From: Frankia sp. AiPa1
GTDB lineage: Bacteria > Actinomycetota > Actinomycetes > Frankiales > Frankiaceae
Length of the DNA: 64,000 nt
Direction of reading: 5' to 3'
NCBI RefSeq assembly: GCF_023243075.1
Contig: NZ_JALKFZ020000126.1
Location: 62,001 to 126,000, forward strand
How positions within the stretch are numbered: the first letter of the stretch is position 1; each line of letters opens with the position of its first letter. Positions 8,958 to 18,600 of the stretch are shown here, piece by piece. Below the pieces are notes generated by a model that ran no database searches, had not been told where the DNA came from, and saw only the letters and a list, made by a program, of their open reading frames with translations. The position numbers and the translations under genes are program-made.

Positions 8958-11900
8958 ATGCAGGTCGCTTTTACCGCGCTCGACGCCCGCGACGGTCGTC
9001 AGATCGACCTTCTTCTGCGCGCCGATGCCCGCACAACTCTGGGCGAGCTCGCCCGCGTACTCGCGGAGGCGGTCCGGCCCGTCTCGTCGAGACCGAGGCG
9101 GCTGCCCGCAGATCCCAGCCTGACGCTCGCCGGGGCGTCCCGGTCACTCGACCCCGCGCTTCGTCTGGGTGATGCCCCACTGCGGGAGGGATCGCTGCTG
9201 CTCCTGGACGCGCCGCCGCACCGGCGAGCCTCAGCAGCCGGTCTGGTGGACCTGGAGGTGGCCGCCGGCGTCGGGGCCGGCGTCATCCACCCGCTGCCCG
9301 TCGGCGAGCATCGCGTCGGCATCACCTCGGCCGGTCTCGTCACGCTGCACGAACAGGCGGCGCAACCGCTGGTCCTCGTGCGGGTCGCTCCCGACGGACG
9401 TTGCGAAGTATTCCCACAGCGGTGGGCCCGGGTGACGGCCGCGGAGCGGGGCGCGAGCGCTGGCCGGCTCGTCGCCACGATCCACGCGCCTCTCTGCACC
9501 TTGCGTCTGCTCCACTCCGAGCGTCCGGACAGCCGATCCTCGCCGTGTCCCGGGGCTGCCGGGACGATCGACGTGCACCGGGCGCCCCGAATCCGGGTGC
9601 CGCACGAGGTGCGCAGCTTTCGGCTGCCCGCCCCGCCGGTACGACCGCGCCGGGCGCCGATCCCCTATGTCGCGTCGGTGCTCCCGCTGCTGGCCGCCGG
9701 CGCGGTGGCCATGGTGCTGGGCTCACTCACCCTGTTGGTGTTCGCCGCGCTCGGGCCGGTGAGCCTGGTGGCCTCCCTGGTCAGCTCCCGCCGCAGTGAC
9801 CGCCGGGCCTACCGGAGAGACCATGAGGAACACCGACGGAGGCGGACGGAGGTCCACCTGGCGGCGCGGGCCGCGCTGCGCGCCGAGCGGGACCGGCGAC
9901 ATGGCGACCATCCCGGGCCCGCGGATCTGTTCACCACTGCCTGGCAACGGGATGAAGGGCTCTGGCGCCGTCGCCGCGAGGACCCGGACTATCTGCGCCT
10001 TCGGCTGGGCGTGGCCACCCAGCCCAGCGCGGTGGAGATCGTCGCCGCGGCACCAGGAGATCCTCCGAGGCGTCTACGCGCCGATCTGCCTGCCCTCATC
10101 GAGCTGGCAGCGGTGGGGGTCGTGGGGGTGGCCGCGGCAGCCCCGGTGGCCCGGGCGCTCGCATGCTGGCTGGTGGTGCAGGCCGCCATTCTGCACAGCC
10201 CGGCCGATCTGGCCATCTGGGTGCTGCTCGCCGACGAGGCCGACGCCGATGCGTGGTCCTGGATCCGCTGGCTGCCGCACTGTCGGCGGGTGGCCGGCGA
10301 CGTGAGGGCCCTGCGGTTCGCGGCGGGGCGGGTGGCCGGCGCCGCCTGCGTGGCCGAGCTGCGTTCCCTGATAGACCAGCGCGGGGACCAGCCAGGAGGC
10401 CAGGTCGCCGCGAGTCCGGATGTCCTGGTTCTGCTCGACGGCACCCGGGATCTGCGTGCCATACCCGGGATCCGCACGCTGCTGAGCGCGGGGCCGGCCG
10501 CCGGGATCGCCCTGCTCTGCCTTGAACGGGACCGCCGCGGCCTTCCCGCGGAGTGCCGCGCCACGATCGAGCCGGAAGGCCGGCGACTGACCGTCCGTCA
10601 TGATCAGGGCGCCACGATCGTCGGAGTGTTGCCCGATCTGGTCGGGCCGGTCGGCAGAGGTGCCGGCTCGTCGAGCCTCGCCGGCACGTCAGGACTGGCC
10701 GGCACGGTGCGCTGGTGCGAGTCGACGGCCCGGGCATTGGCGCCCCTGCGCGACACGGACGCGGACGAAACCGTCCTGCCGGCCATGGTGCGTCTGACCG
10801 CCCTGGCCGGCCTGGCGGAACCGTCGGCGGCGGCGATCCTGCGCCGCTGGACCTCGGCACGCGCCGACAACAACGCATCCGGGCGTCTGGTCCCCATCGG
10901 CATCGCGGGTGGCGGGACCTACGGACTGAGTCTCCCCGCGGACGGCCCGCACGGCCTCATCGCAGGAACGACGGGGGCCGGCAAATCCGAGCTGCTCCAG
11001 ACGATCATCATGGCGCATGCGGTGACCTACCGGCCCGACGAGCTGGTGTTCGTGCTCGTCGACTACAAGGGCGGCAGCGCGTTCGCCGAGTGTGCCGCCC
11101 TGCCCCACTCCGTGGGCCTGGTGACCGATCTCGACCCGCATCTCGTTCGGCGTGCGCTGACCTCCTTGTCAGCCGAGTTACGGCGCCGCGAGGTGCTGCT
11201 GGCCCGCTTCGCCGCCAAGGACCTCGATGCCCTGGCCCGCCAGCCCGGCAGGCGAGAAGCGGGAGAGATCCCGCCCCGGCTGGTGCTGGTCGTCGACGAA
11301 TTCGCCACGCTCGCCCGCGATCTACCCGACTTCGTGGCTGGTCTGGTCAGTCTCGCCCAGCGCGGTCGGTCGCTGGGCCTGCACCTGCTGCTGGCCACGC
11401 AGCGCCCTGGCGGAGTCGTCTCGCCCGAGATCCGGGCCAACACCAATCTGCGCATCGCCCTGCGGGTCACGGATGCCCATGAGAGCGAGGATGTGGTCGG
11501 CCGGCCCGACGCCGCCCTGATCAGCAGGGCAACGCCTGGTCGTGCGGTGGTGCGCACGGGACCGGGCGACGTGACCGTCGTCCAGACGGCCTGGGTCGGC
11601 GACGTGGCCGCCCGGCCCGGCCGCACTGGTGTTCGGGCGGGAGCCGGTCCGTCCGCGCCCGAAGCGGTCGCGCTGCCCTGGCCCTGGCGCACCGATATCG
11701 CCCCCTGGCCTGCCGGCCAGAATGTCGCAGATCGCACCGGCCGCACCCACCGAGGCAGCCCCGCCAGCCCCGCCTCCGATGACAGCCCTGCTGGCTCCCC
11801 CGGTTCGAGCAGCTCTGCCAGCACCGCCTCCCGGTCGAGGACAGCGTCCATCGACACCGATCTGACGATCCTCTGTCAGGCCGTGTGTCGCGCAGCCGCC

Positions 11901-13697
11901 CGTCTGCAGCTGCCTGCGCAGCCGAGCCCCTGGCTGCCGCCCCTGCCAGACCTGCTCGCTCTCCCACTGCCGCAGGCTGCTCGATGCGGTCGGCCCGATG
12001 CGGACCTGGCGATCCCGCCGGTACCCGTCGGTCTGGCTGACCTGTGCGACAAGCAGCTCCAACTGCCGTTCACGATCGATGTCGAGCAGGGCGGGCATCT
12101 GCTGATCGTGGGTGCGCCGCGCTCCGGCCGTTCGACGGCGCTGCGCAGCATCGCGGGCTCGATCGCAGACGCCCTGTCCGCCCGCGATGTTCACCTCTAC
12201 GGCCTGGACTTCGGTGGTGGTGCGCTGATCGGGCTCACGGATCTTCCGCACACCGGCGCCCTGGTCGAGCGGGGCGATGTCGACCGGGTGGTTCGGCTGC
12301 TGAACCGGCTGGCAGAACTGGCCGGACAACGTCGCCGCCACTTCGCCGCCCGCGGCGTCTCGGACCTGCGCGAGGCGCGCCAAACCGATATGGCCACCGC
12401 CAGGCCGCCGTATCTGCTCGTGCTGATCGACGGGCTTGAGGGCTTCCTCGCCGACTTCGAGGACGTGGACGGCGGTGACACTGTCGATGTCCTGCTTCGG
12501 CTCCTACGCGAAGGGCCCGCGGCCGGAATCAGGGTGATCCTCTCCGCGGACCGCAGAGGCCTGACCGGCCGATTCGCGGCCCTGGTGGCCGAGCGCCTGG
12601 TCCTGCGGCTGGCGGATCCCACGGACGGCGCGCTCGCCGGGATCTCGGCAGCGGATATGCCGGAACATCAGCCGCCGGGTCGTGGGGTGGTCATCGGAGG
12701 GCGCTACCCCGATCCGGTCGAGGTCCAGGTGGGTCTGCTTGATCCAGATCCGGCCGGGCGGGCCCAGGTGGCCGCGTTGCGCGCGGTTGCGGGCCGCGCC
12801 CAGGTCCGCACTGGGCGGGATCCCAGCTGCCGGCCCTTCCGAGTCGAGCCCCTCCCCGAGCAGGTCGCGGTGGCCCAGCTGCGCGCGGCGCTGCGTGCTC
12901 GCCCAGCGCCGTCCGCCGGCATGCCCGCGGCGGCCCTACGGATACCTCTCGGGCTCGGCGGTGACGACCTCGAGGTGGTGGAGATCGATCTCAGCGCCGA
13001 TCCCGGCTTCGTCGTCGGTGGCCCGCCGCGTTCCGGACGCAGCTCAGTACTGCTGGCCGTCGCTACTGCCCTGCTGGATCGCGAGGTGCCCCTGGTCATC
13101 GTGACCCCCAGACCGTCCCCACTGCGCGCTCTGAACGGCCGCCCCGGGGTATTGGTGCTGGCCGACGACGAGCTGAGTGATCTGGCCTGGCCACAGCCCG
13201 GCGCCCGTCCCCCGTGGGCCGGGCCACCTGGAACGCGGACGCCGGCGATTCTCGTCGACGATGCCGAACTGGTCGCGGAGCCGGCGGCCGGCGCGCTGGC
13301 AGAGCACTGGCGGCAGGCGCGCGGCAGCGGCGCGCCTCTCGTCCTGGCTGGATCGACCGAGGACCTGTTGCTCCAGTACCGGGGATTCGCCGTCGATGTT
13401 CGCCGCGACGGTCACGGGCTACTGCTCGCACCTCGGCGCGCAACCGACGGTGATCTGCTCGGCGTCCGGCTTCCCCGCGCCCCGGCTCCTTACAGCCCAC
13501 CCGGGCGGGGCCTTCTTCTGCACCGGGGCCGCATGGTGCCCGTGCAGGTCGCCGGCCCGGTCACCGCGAACGTCGTCGGCTCATCCCACGCCCACCACGA
13601 AGGAATCCCCTATGCGGACAGTCACCACCCCGGCAGCGACGCAGGCCGCCTCCCGGATGAACCAGATGCTGCCCGGACTGCAACGAACGGCCACTGA
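8958..13697 (+). CDS. eccC: Type VII secretion FtsK/SpoIIIE ATPase EccC (three ATPase domains)
   Basis: 1579-residue protein combining the usual EccCa and EccCb parts. A ubiquitin-like/Yuk N-terminal region precedes two membrane helices (about residues 232-275, VLPLLAAGAVAMVLGSLTLL). Three FtsK-type ATPase domains follow. Domain 1 has a canonical Walker A, GTTGAGKS, near residue 670 and Walker B LVLVVDEFATL. Domains 2 (GAPRSGRST, near 1050) and 3 (GGPPRSGRSS, near 1351) carry arginine instead of the P-loop lysine. EccC powers export of WXG100 substrates, and two of these follow immediately. The 3' end overlaps the first WXG100 gene by 86 bp in another frame. EccB, EccD, EccE and mycosin are not in the window. 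Confidence 0.93.
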   Translation: MQVAFTALDARDGRQIDLLLRADARTTLGELARVLAEAVRPVSSRPRRLPADPSLTLAGASRSLDPALRLGDAPLREGSLLLLDAPPHRRASAAGLVDLEVAAGVGAGVIHPLPVGEHRVGITSAGLVTLHEQAAQPLVLVRVAPDGRCEVFPQRWARVTAAERGASAGRLVATIHAPLCTLRLLHSERPDSRSSPCPGAAGTIDVHRAPRIRVPHEVRSFRLPAPPVRPRRAPIPYVASVLPLLAAGAVAMVLGSLTLLVFAALGPVSLVASLVSSRRSDRRAYRRDHEEHRRRRTEVHLAARAALRAERDRRHGDHPGPADLFTTAWQRDEGLWRRRREDPDYLRLRLGVATQPSAVEIVAAAPGDPPRRLRADLPALIELAAVGVVGVAAAAPVARALACWLVVQAAILHSPADLAIWVLLADEADADAWSWIRWLPHCRRVAGDVRALRFAAGRVAGAACVAELRSLIDQRGDQPGGQVAASPDVLVLLDGTRDLRAIPGIRTLLSAGPAAGIALLCLERDRRGLPAECRATIEPEGRRLTVRHDQGATIVGVLPDLVGPVGRGAGSSSLAGTSGLAGTVRWCESTARALAPLRDTDADETVLPAMVRLTALAGLAEPSAAAILRRWTSARADNNASGRLVPIGIAGGGTYGLSLPADGPHGLIAGTTGAGKSELLQTIIMAHAVTYRPDELVFVLVDYKGGSAFAECAALPHSVGLVTDLDPHLVRRALTSLSAELRRREVLLARFAAKDLDALARQPGRREAGEIPPRLVLVVDEFATLARDLPDFVAGLVSLAQRGRSLGLHLLLATQRPGGVVSPEIRANTNLRIALRVTDAHESEDVVGRPDAALISRATPGRAVVRTGPGDVTVVQTAWVGDVAARPGRTGVRAGAGPSAPEAVALPWPWRTDIAPWPAGQNVADRTGRTHRGSPASPASDDSPAGSPGSSSSASTASRSRTASIDTDLTILCQAVCRAAARLQLPAQPSPWLPPLPDLLALPLPQAARCGRPDADLAIPPVPVGLADLCDKQLQLPFTIDVEQGGHLLIVGAPRSGRSTALRSIAGSIADALSARDVHLYGLDFGGGALIGLTDLPHTGALVERGDVDRVVRLLNRLAELAGQRRRHFAARGVSDLREARQTDMATARPPYLLVLIDGLEGFLADFEDVDGGDTVDVLLRLLREGPAAGIRVILSADRRGLTGRFAALVAERLVLRLADPTDGALAGISAADMPEHQPPGRGVVIGGRYPDPVEVQVGLLDPDPAGRAQVAALRAVAGRAQVRTGRDPSCRPFRVEPLPEQVAVAQLRAALRARPAPSAGMPAAALRIPLGLGGDDLEVVEIDLSADPGFVVGGPPRSGRSSVLLAVATALLDREVPLVIVTPRPSPLRALNGRPGVLVLADDELSDLAWPQPGARPPWAGPPGTRTPAILVDDAELVAEPAAGALAEHWRQARGSGAPLVLAGSTEDLLLQYRGFAVDVRRDGHGLLLAPRRATDGDLLGVRLPRAPAPYSPPGRGLLLHRGRMVPVQVAGPVTANVVGSSHAHHEGIPYADSHHPGSDAGRLPDEPDAARTATNGH

Positions 13698-13881
13698 CCT
13701 GATCGGCCATGGCAGCACCCTGGCCGATCCCAGGAACTGGGAAGGGCCGAAGGCCCAGATCTTTCGGGGCCAGATCTGGCCGGAAGTACAGCGTGCGCTG
13801 ACCGCCCTGCACACGAACCTCACCGAGCTCGCCCACGGCATCGCCGAGATCAACCGGCGAACCGCGGAAGCTGGAAGTTGA
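13612..13881 (+). CDS. WXG100-family secreted protein 1 (EsxA/B-like)
   Basis: 89 residues from ATG 13612, with AAGGA 7 nt upstream. The start lies inside the 3' end of eccC in a different frame (86-bp overlap). The central turn contains the W-x-G motif (RNWEGPKAQIF), flanked by helices as in ESAT-6/CFP-10 dimers. Helix 2 ends in LAHGIAEINRRTAEAGS. Such proteins form helical hairpin dimers and are exported by EccC. The second WXG100 gene starts 50 bp downstream, so the two probably form a heterodimer. An upstream in-frame extension to 13177 is only antisense-like shadow in eccC. Confidence 0.88.
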   Translation: MRTVTTPAATQAASRMNQMLPGLQRTATDLIGHGSTLADPRNWEGPKAQIFRGQIWPEVQRALTALHTNLTELAHGIAEINRRTAEAGS

Positions 13882-13930
13882 TCATTCGGCCCGTTACCCG
13901 CCGGGCCACCACGAGAACCAGGGAGAATCC

Positions 13931-14215
13931 GTGACCTCGATCGACGTCACCGTCCGCAGCACCCCCGAAGCCGTCGCCGCCGTCTCCGATCTTGCCTCGA
14001 TCGTCAACGGCCCACTGCTGAGTCACTTCGACGAGCTGCGCTCGATCGCCAGGACCCTCACCGACCCTGAGACCTGGGACGGCCGGGCGGCAACCGACTT
14101 CCGGACGAATGTCTGGCCGGGATACGAGCGCACGCTGACGGATCTGCACACCCAGCTTGACCAGTTGCGCACACGGCTCGCCGAGATTCAGAGCGAGATC
14201 CAGAACGCCGGATGA
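13931..14215 (+). CDS. WXG100-family secreted protein 2 (EsxA/B-like)
   Basis: 94 residues from GTG 13931, preceded by a GGGAGA site. It has the helix-turn-helix hairpin layout with W-x-G at ETWDGRAATDF and a following amphipathic helix (TLTDLHTQLDQLRTRLAEIQ). The start is 50 bp after WXG100 protein 1. The region after WxG (DFRTNVWPGYERTL) closely parallels IFRGQIWPEVQRAL of the first protein, so the pair look like paralogues. It is the likely partner and secretion substrate of the EccC system. It converges on the minus-strand gene at 14249. Confidence 0.9.
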   Translation: MTSIDVTVRSTPEAVAAVSDLASIVNGPLLSHFDELRSIARTLTDPETWDGRAATDFRTNVWPGYERTLTDLHTQLDQLRTRLAEIQSEIQNAG

Positions 14216-14248
14216 GTGGCACGACGACGGGTCAGGGCCCCGGCCCGC

Positions 14249-14899
14249 TCACCGGGGCCCGGCGGACACCAGCAGCCCGATCGCCCCCGCACGGCCAAGC
14301 TGCAGGCACTCCCGGTTGGTACGCAGCAGCGCCTCACCGACGTCCATCTGCACCAGCGACCAGCGCGAGCCGAGATCAAGGAGGTCATCGGTGGGGTGTC
14401 GCTGTGCGAAATGGACCGCCGCCGCGCGCCGGTCGGCGTCGGACAACAACGACGTCCACCCGCCCAGCGCGACCGAGATCCAGCGCCGGGTACCCGCGGC
14501 CCACCCACAGAGGTTCAGCCGCACCGCCAGCTCGCCGTGTGCCAGGCCCACCACGAACGGGCCCGGGGCCAACAGCAGCACCCGGGCACCGGCGGCGGCC
14601 GCCTGGTCCGCGCCGGACCGCAGAGCATCGGCCGGGACCGCGTCCGACGGCGGCTCCGCTTCCATCGGCACCGCCGCGCCGGCTACCGGATGAGCCGGGG
14701 AGACCCCGGAATTCAGCCAGGGAGCAGTGACGGAGTCGCTCGGTGCACTCGATGCACGGCGCACTGTCTCGGTCGTGAATCGCAGGCCGTACGCGACCCG
14801 GCCGTCCCAGCCAACCAGGCTGGCGTACGGCACGCTTGCGATCAAAGCCGTGGCCGCTTCGACCGCGCTCACGCCGTCGCTTCGCCGCTGCTCCGCCAT
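14249..14899 (-). CDS. Hypothetical protein at the type VII secretion locus
   Basis: 216-residue protein of unrecognised family. It starts MAEQRRSDGVSAVEAATALI and shows alternating hydrophobic/charged segments (VPYASLVGWDGRVAYGLRF, RVLLLAPGPFVVGLAHGEL, MDVGEALLRTNRECLQLG) that suggest a small mixed alpha/beta soluble fold, somewhat reminiscent of EspG-like or SUKH-like chaperones; I cannot confirm this. It has no signal peptide or membrane helix. It is convergent with the WXG100 pair. Its start is 37 bp from an IdeR-type iron box (14936-14954), so iron repression is plausible. Confidence 0.65.
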   Translation of the reverse strand: MAEQRRSDGVSAVEAATALIASVPYASLVGWDGRVAYGLRFTTETVRRASSAPSDSVTAPWLNSGVSPAHPVAGAAVPMEAEPPSDAVPADALRSGADQAAAAGARVLLLAPGPFVVGLAHGELAVRLNLCGWAAGTRRWISVALGGWTSLLSDADRRAAAVHFAQRHPTDDLLDLGSRWSLVQMDVGEALLRTNRECLQLGRAGAIGLLVSAGPR

Positions 14900-14935
14900 C
14901 CAGGGCCTCCACTCGACCTACAGTTGAGCATCCAC

Positions 14936-14954
14936 TTAGGTTTGCCTAACTTAA
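14936..14954. promoter_or_regulatory. IdeR/DmdR-like iron box
   Basis: TTAGGTTTGCCTAACTTAA matches the IdeR/DtxR consensus TTAGGTTAGGCTAACCTAA at 16 of 19 positions and keeps the outer palindromic arms. It sits between the minus-strand gene starting at 14899 and plus-strand sequence leading to the LysM-BTAD gene, in an AT-rich island. In mycobacteria the ESX-3 secretion locus is controlled by IdeR, so an iron link here would be meaningful. Confidence 0.65.
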
Positions 14955-14968
14955 CGAATGGGGCGGAG

Positions 14969-15265
14969 ATGCGCCACCAATCCGTGATCACATCGAGCCA
15001 GGGAGCAGACCTGTCCCTGCGAGACGACACGCTTGCCGGGCACAGCCGAACGATGCCCGCCTTTCGCACCATCACCGACGGGCCACTACCCGCCACCTCC
15101 ACGCCACCCCACCTGGAGATCCACCACAGTGAACCCACGGTGATCATCAAACGGCGTCCCCGCCGCGGCCGGGCGGCGCGGACCCGGGTGCCGGCGGGCT
15201 CCGACCTGACTGAAGCGTCAAACGCCCGATCACCCAGAGCAAGCACGTGCGGGAACATCCGGTGA
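14969..15265 (+). CDS. Small ORF downstream of the iron box (uncertain)
   Basis: A 98-codon ORF, MRHQSVITSSQGADLSLRDD at its start and Arg-rich later (VIIKRRPRRGRAAR). About 78% of third positions are G/C, which is intermediate between coding and non-coding here. A GGAG sequence abuts the start, too close for a good ribosome-binding site, but the iron box lies 15 bp upstream. No family was recognised. It could be a small iron-regulated product or chance. Confidence 0.3.
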   Translation: MRHQSVITSSQGADLSLRDDTLAGHSRTMPAFRTITDGPLPATSTPPHLEIHHSEPTVIIKRRPRRGRAARTRVPAGSDLTEASNARSPRASTCGNIR

Positions 15266-15687
15266 ATGCTCACCTCGTGGCCGCTTAACGTGCAGTAATG
15301 CCGCTATATCCGTCACCCCACGATGGTCGCTGCGCGACCGCACTGGTACGGTCACTGCGGGTTTGTCCGACTGGCGCCGGCTAACCCAGCCCGCGAGGAG
15401 GCCAGATGCCCGCCCAGCACCGCAGGCAGGGGGTGTCACGGACGCAGCGGATCAGCTGCCGCCGACACGCCGCGCCGCCCCGAACGGCAGGTGGCCGGAG
15501 CTCTCCGTGCCCATCAGAGGACCGATTCCAGCCGATCATCACTGGACGACGGGAGAACTCTCGTTTCGCACCGGATTCCCACCCGTCCGACCTAGCATGA
15601 GCGCCACCCGACGTGCCCCGCGGATCGACGACGACCCCCACCCGGCACACTTGTCCGCCCGGCCCTGTACCTGATCGGGGGCGATCC
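15266..15687. other. Upstream region of the LysM-BTAD gene
   Basis: No confident gene is present. An ORF at 15406-15600 (64 codons) has a textbook GAGGAGG five bases before its ATG but only about 72% G/C third positions and no recognisable sequence. It could be a leader peptide for the following large gene. The region probably holds the promoter for 15688. Confidence 0.4.
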
Positions 15688-18600
15688 ATGTCGACCGCAT
15701 CGTTTCCCTCGCCGCCGCCGCCGATGCCGCCGCCGGGCAACGAGGGCTACCGGTCCCTTCCGCCAGGAACCGGACATGGCTCGCCGGCCGAGCTGGAGGT
15801 CCCGACCGGCCAGACCTGGACGGCCGAGCAGCCCGGGCAGAGTGTTCCGGCCGCGGGGGCCGTGCCGGCCCGGCGGGAGCTTCCGATCTCGCCCCCACCA
15901 GAGCGAGCCCGGGAAAAGCTGCACGCCGTGGCCGCTCTCGCGGCGATCGTCTTCGCCGTGGTGGGCATCCCGGTACTGCTCACGTTGCTGCTCGGCGCGC
16001 CCATCATGCACGGCGGCGGCTCCGGCGCCGTCACTCGGGCGATCTTTTCCCTACTGCTGTGGGCGGGATGGGCGCACTTCGTCGCGTGCTTGTTCGCGGA
16101 GTGGCGCGCCGAGGTGCGGGGCAGCGGGCTGGCCCCCCGCATCCCGTTCGGTGGCCCTCCGCAGGCAGGCGCCCGCCGCCTCGTGGTCACGGCCCTCCTG
16201 CTGTCGGGCACGACGGCGCTGGTTGTGCCGGTGACGTACAGCCAGGCCATCGGCGCACGACCGCGGGCGGCCGGCATCCCGGCGAACGCCGACGGCCCAC
16301 CGGCAACCGGCACCCGGACGGCGGTCGGCGTCCCGGCGGCCAGCCGGCCGCAGCTTCCCGGCGCTTTCCCCGCAGACCTGCCGCCGGGTGCCGGCCCGAC
16401 CGACCAGTACGCGGACCCCGAGGATGTCGCGGCGACCGTCCCCCGGCGGCCGGTCGACACCTGGGGACGCGACGCCGGCTTCACCCAGCCGGCGCGGTTC
16501 CCTGGATCGGCGCCGTTCCCCACCCCGACAGCAGCGACTCCCAGGTGGGCACAGCACCCCGGTCCGGCACAGCACCCCATGCCGGCACAGCACCCCGGTC
16601 CGGCACAGCACTCCATGCCGGCACAGCTCCCGCGCCCCTCGCAGCGGGGTCTGGCGGGCGGCGATGCGCCGGACGGTCGGCCTGATCACCCCAGGCCGGA
16701 CCGTGAACTTCCCGCTCCACCGGGAGCGCAGGGCCACGGTGAGCGAAGCGGCCAGACGGACCACGATCAGCTCGGCGACGACATCGGTCCGCCTGAGGAT
16801 CTCGAATTCGGCGGCTCCGGCTTCCCCGATCTCGGATCTGTCCATGCCAGTTCCGTCCCTGCTCGATCCACCTGGCCCAGGTCCGAGGACACCGACCCCG
16901 ACACCGGGGCCCGTCCCTCCGACCGGCCGGAGCTGATCGGCCCGATCGTGGACGATCATCGCGGGATCGTACCGGCCGAGCGGGTGGTGAAGCTCTACGA
17001 GGTCCGTTCGGCCGAAGGACGCCATCACGACACGTTGTGGGGCATCGCCGAGCGATTCCTCGGCGACGGGCTGCGGTACCGCGAGATCTTCGACCTCAAC
17101 GAGGGTCGCACCCAGCCGGACGGCCGCACGCTGTCCAAGCCGTCGCTCATCCACGCCGGCTGGGTCCTGCTGCTCCCGGCCGATGCCCAGGGTGACGGGC
17201 TGCGAATCCTGCGCCTGTCGGAGGCCACGGCCGGCTGGTCCACGGCCATCAAGGACGTGGACGAGGACGGTGACGGAGACCTCCTGAACGATGACCTGGA
17301 CGGGGATGCGCACGGCGTCGTCGGCACCGGGCGGGACGACCATCACGATCCGAACGGTCCAGGTAGCGACCGATTCACCACGGACCATCCGGGCGGCGAA
17401 GACTTCGTGCCGGTGCCGGCACTGCCGGCCGAGCCGTCCGACGAGGACGAATCGGGTATGCCGGAATCGGCGGCGACGGAGGGCGGGCTGGAATCCGGGC
17501 CGCGGGCGTTCGCATCGTCAGACCGCTTCGATCCGCCGGCGCCGGCCGCCGCGTCCCTCGTACCCGCGCGCGGCTTCGCCGGCATCGCCACGGCTGGTCT
17601 GCTCGCCGCCGGGGTTCTCGCCGCGCTGGGCCGGCATCGCTCCGTCGCGGGCAACGACGCGTCCTCAGCCGGCGCCGCACATGAGGCACTGGTGCTGGCT
17701 GCGGACGTCGACACCGCCCATTTCGTCGACCAGGCGCTGCGTGCCCTGGCTGTCGGGCTCACCGCGCAACGTCGTCTACTCCCCCCCGTCTATGCGGCGA
17801 TCCTCACCGACGAGACGTTGATCCTGCACATGGCGCCGCCCGAGGCCAACCCGCCCCCCGCACCGTGGCTCGCGGGAGAGGTTCCCGGCTCGTGGCGGAT
17901 CGACCGCGGCGCCGGCCTGTTCGACGATCCCGATCTGCCCACCGACGCTGCCCTGGCCGCCGACCAGGTGCCCGCCCCCTACCCGGCCCTGGTCAGCTTC
18001 GGGCACGACGACTCCGGCTCCCGCATCCTGGTGGACCTCGAGGGCGCGCCCGGTGTCATCAGCCTGCTCGGCGACCGGGCCGCCGCAGTGCAGGTGGCGA
18101 TGACGATCGCACTGGAGCTCGCGACCAACGTCTGGTCCGATGACCTGCGGGTCTGCCTCATCGGGTTCCCCCCTGATACCGCGTTCGAGGGCCTGCTGGC
18201 CATTGCCCCCGAGCGGCTGTGGACGGCGCCCAGCGTGGCGCACGCGCTGGACGAACTGTCGGGACCCGACGACGAGGAGGCGGTCACGCATCTCGGCGAC
18301 ACGGACTTCCCACTGGAAGCGGGGCAGCGCATCCCGGGCAACCCGGAGGCGCTCGCACCTGACCTGTTGATCATAGCCGAGCCGGTGGATGCGGCCGGTT
18401 CCGAACGGCTGAGCCGGATGGCGCGGGGACGTCGGCACGCCATCGGGGTCCTCACGATCGGCGATCTTCCGATCGCACAGTGGCGGTTCACGGTGCAGGC
18501 GAACCGCCGGATGTCGCTGGGTGTTCTCGGCGTCGAGGTCTGGGCGCAGGCCCTCGGACCGGACGAGTACACCGCGGTAGCCGGCCTGTTCCAGCCAGCC

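Noticed and set aside
15406..15600. 64-codon ORF with a strong GAGGAGG site upstream of the LysM-BTAD gene
   Set aside because: Third-position G/C is well below that of real genes here and no family is visible; mentioned only in the intergenic entry.
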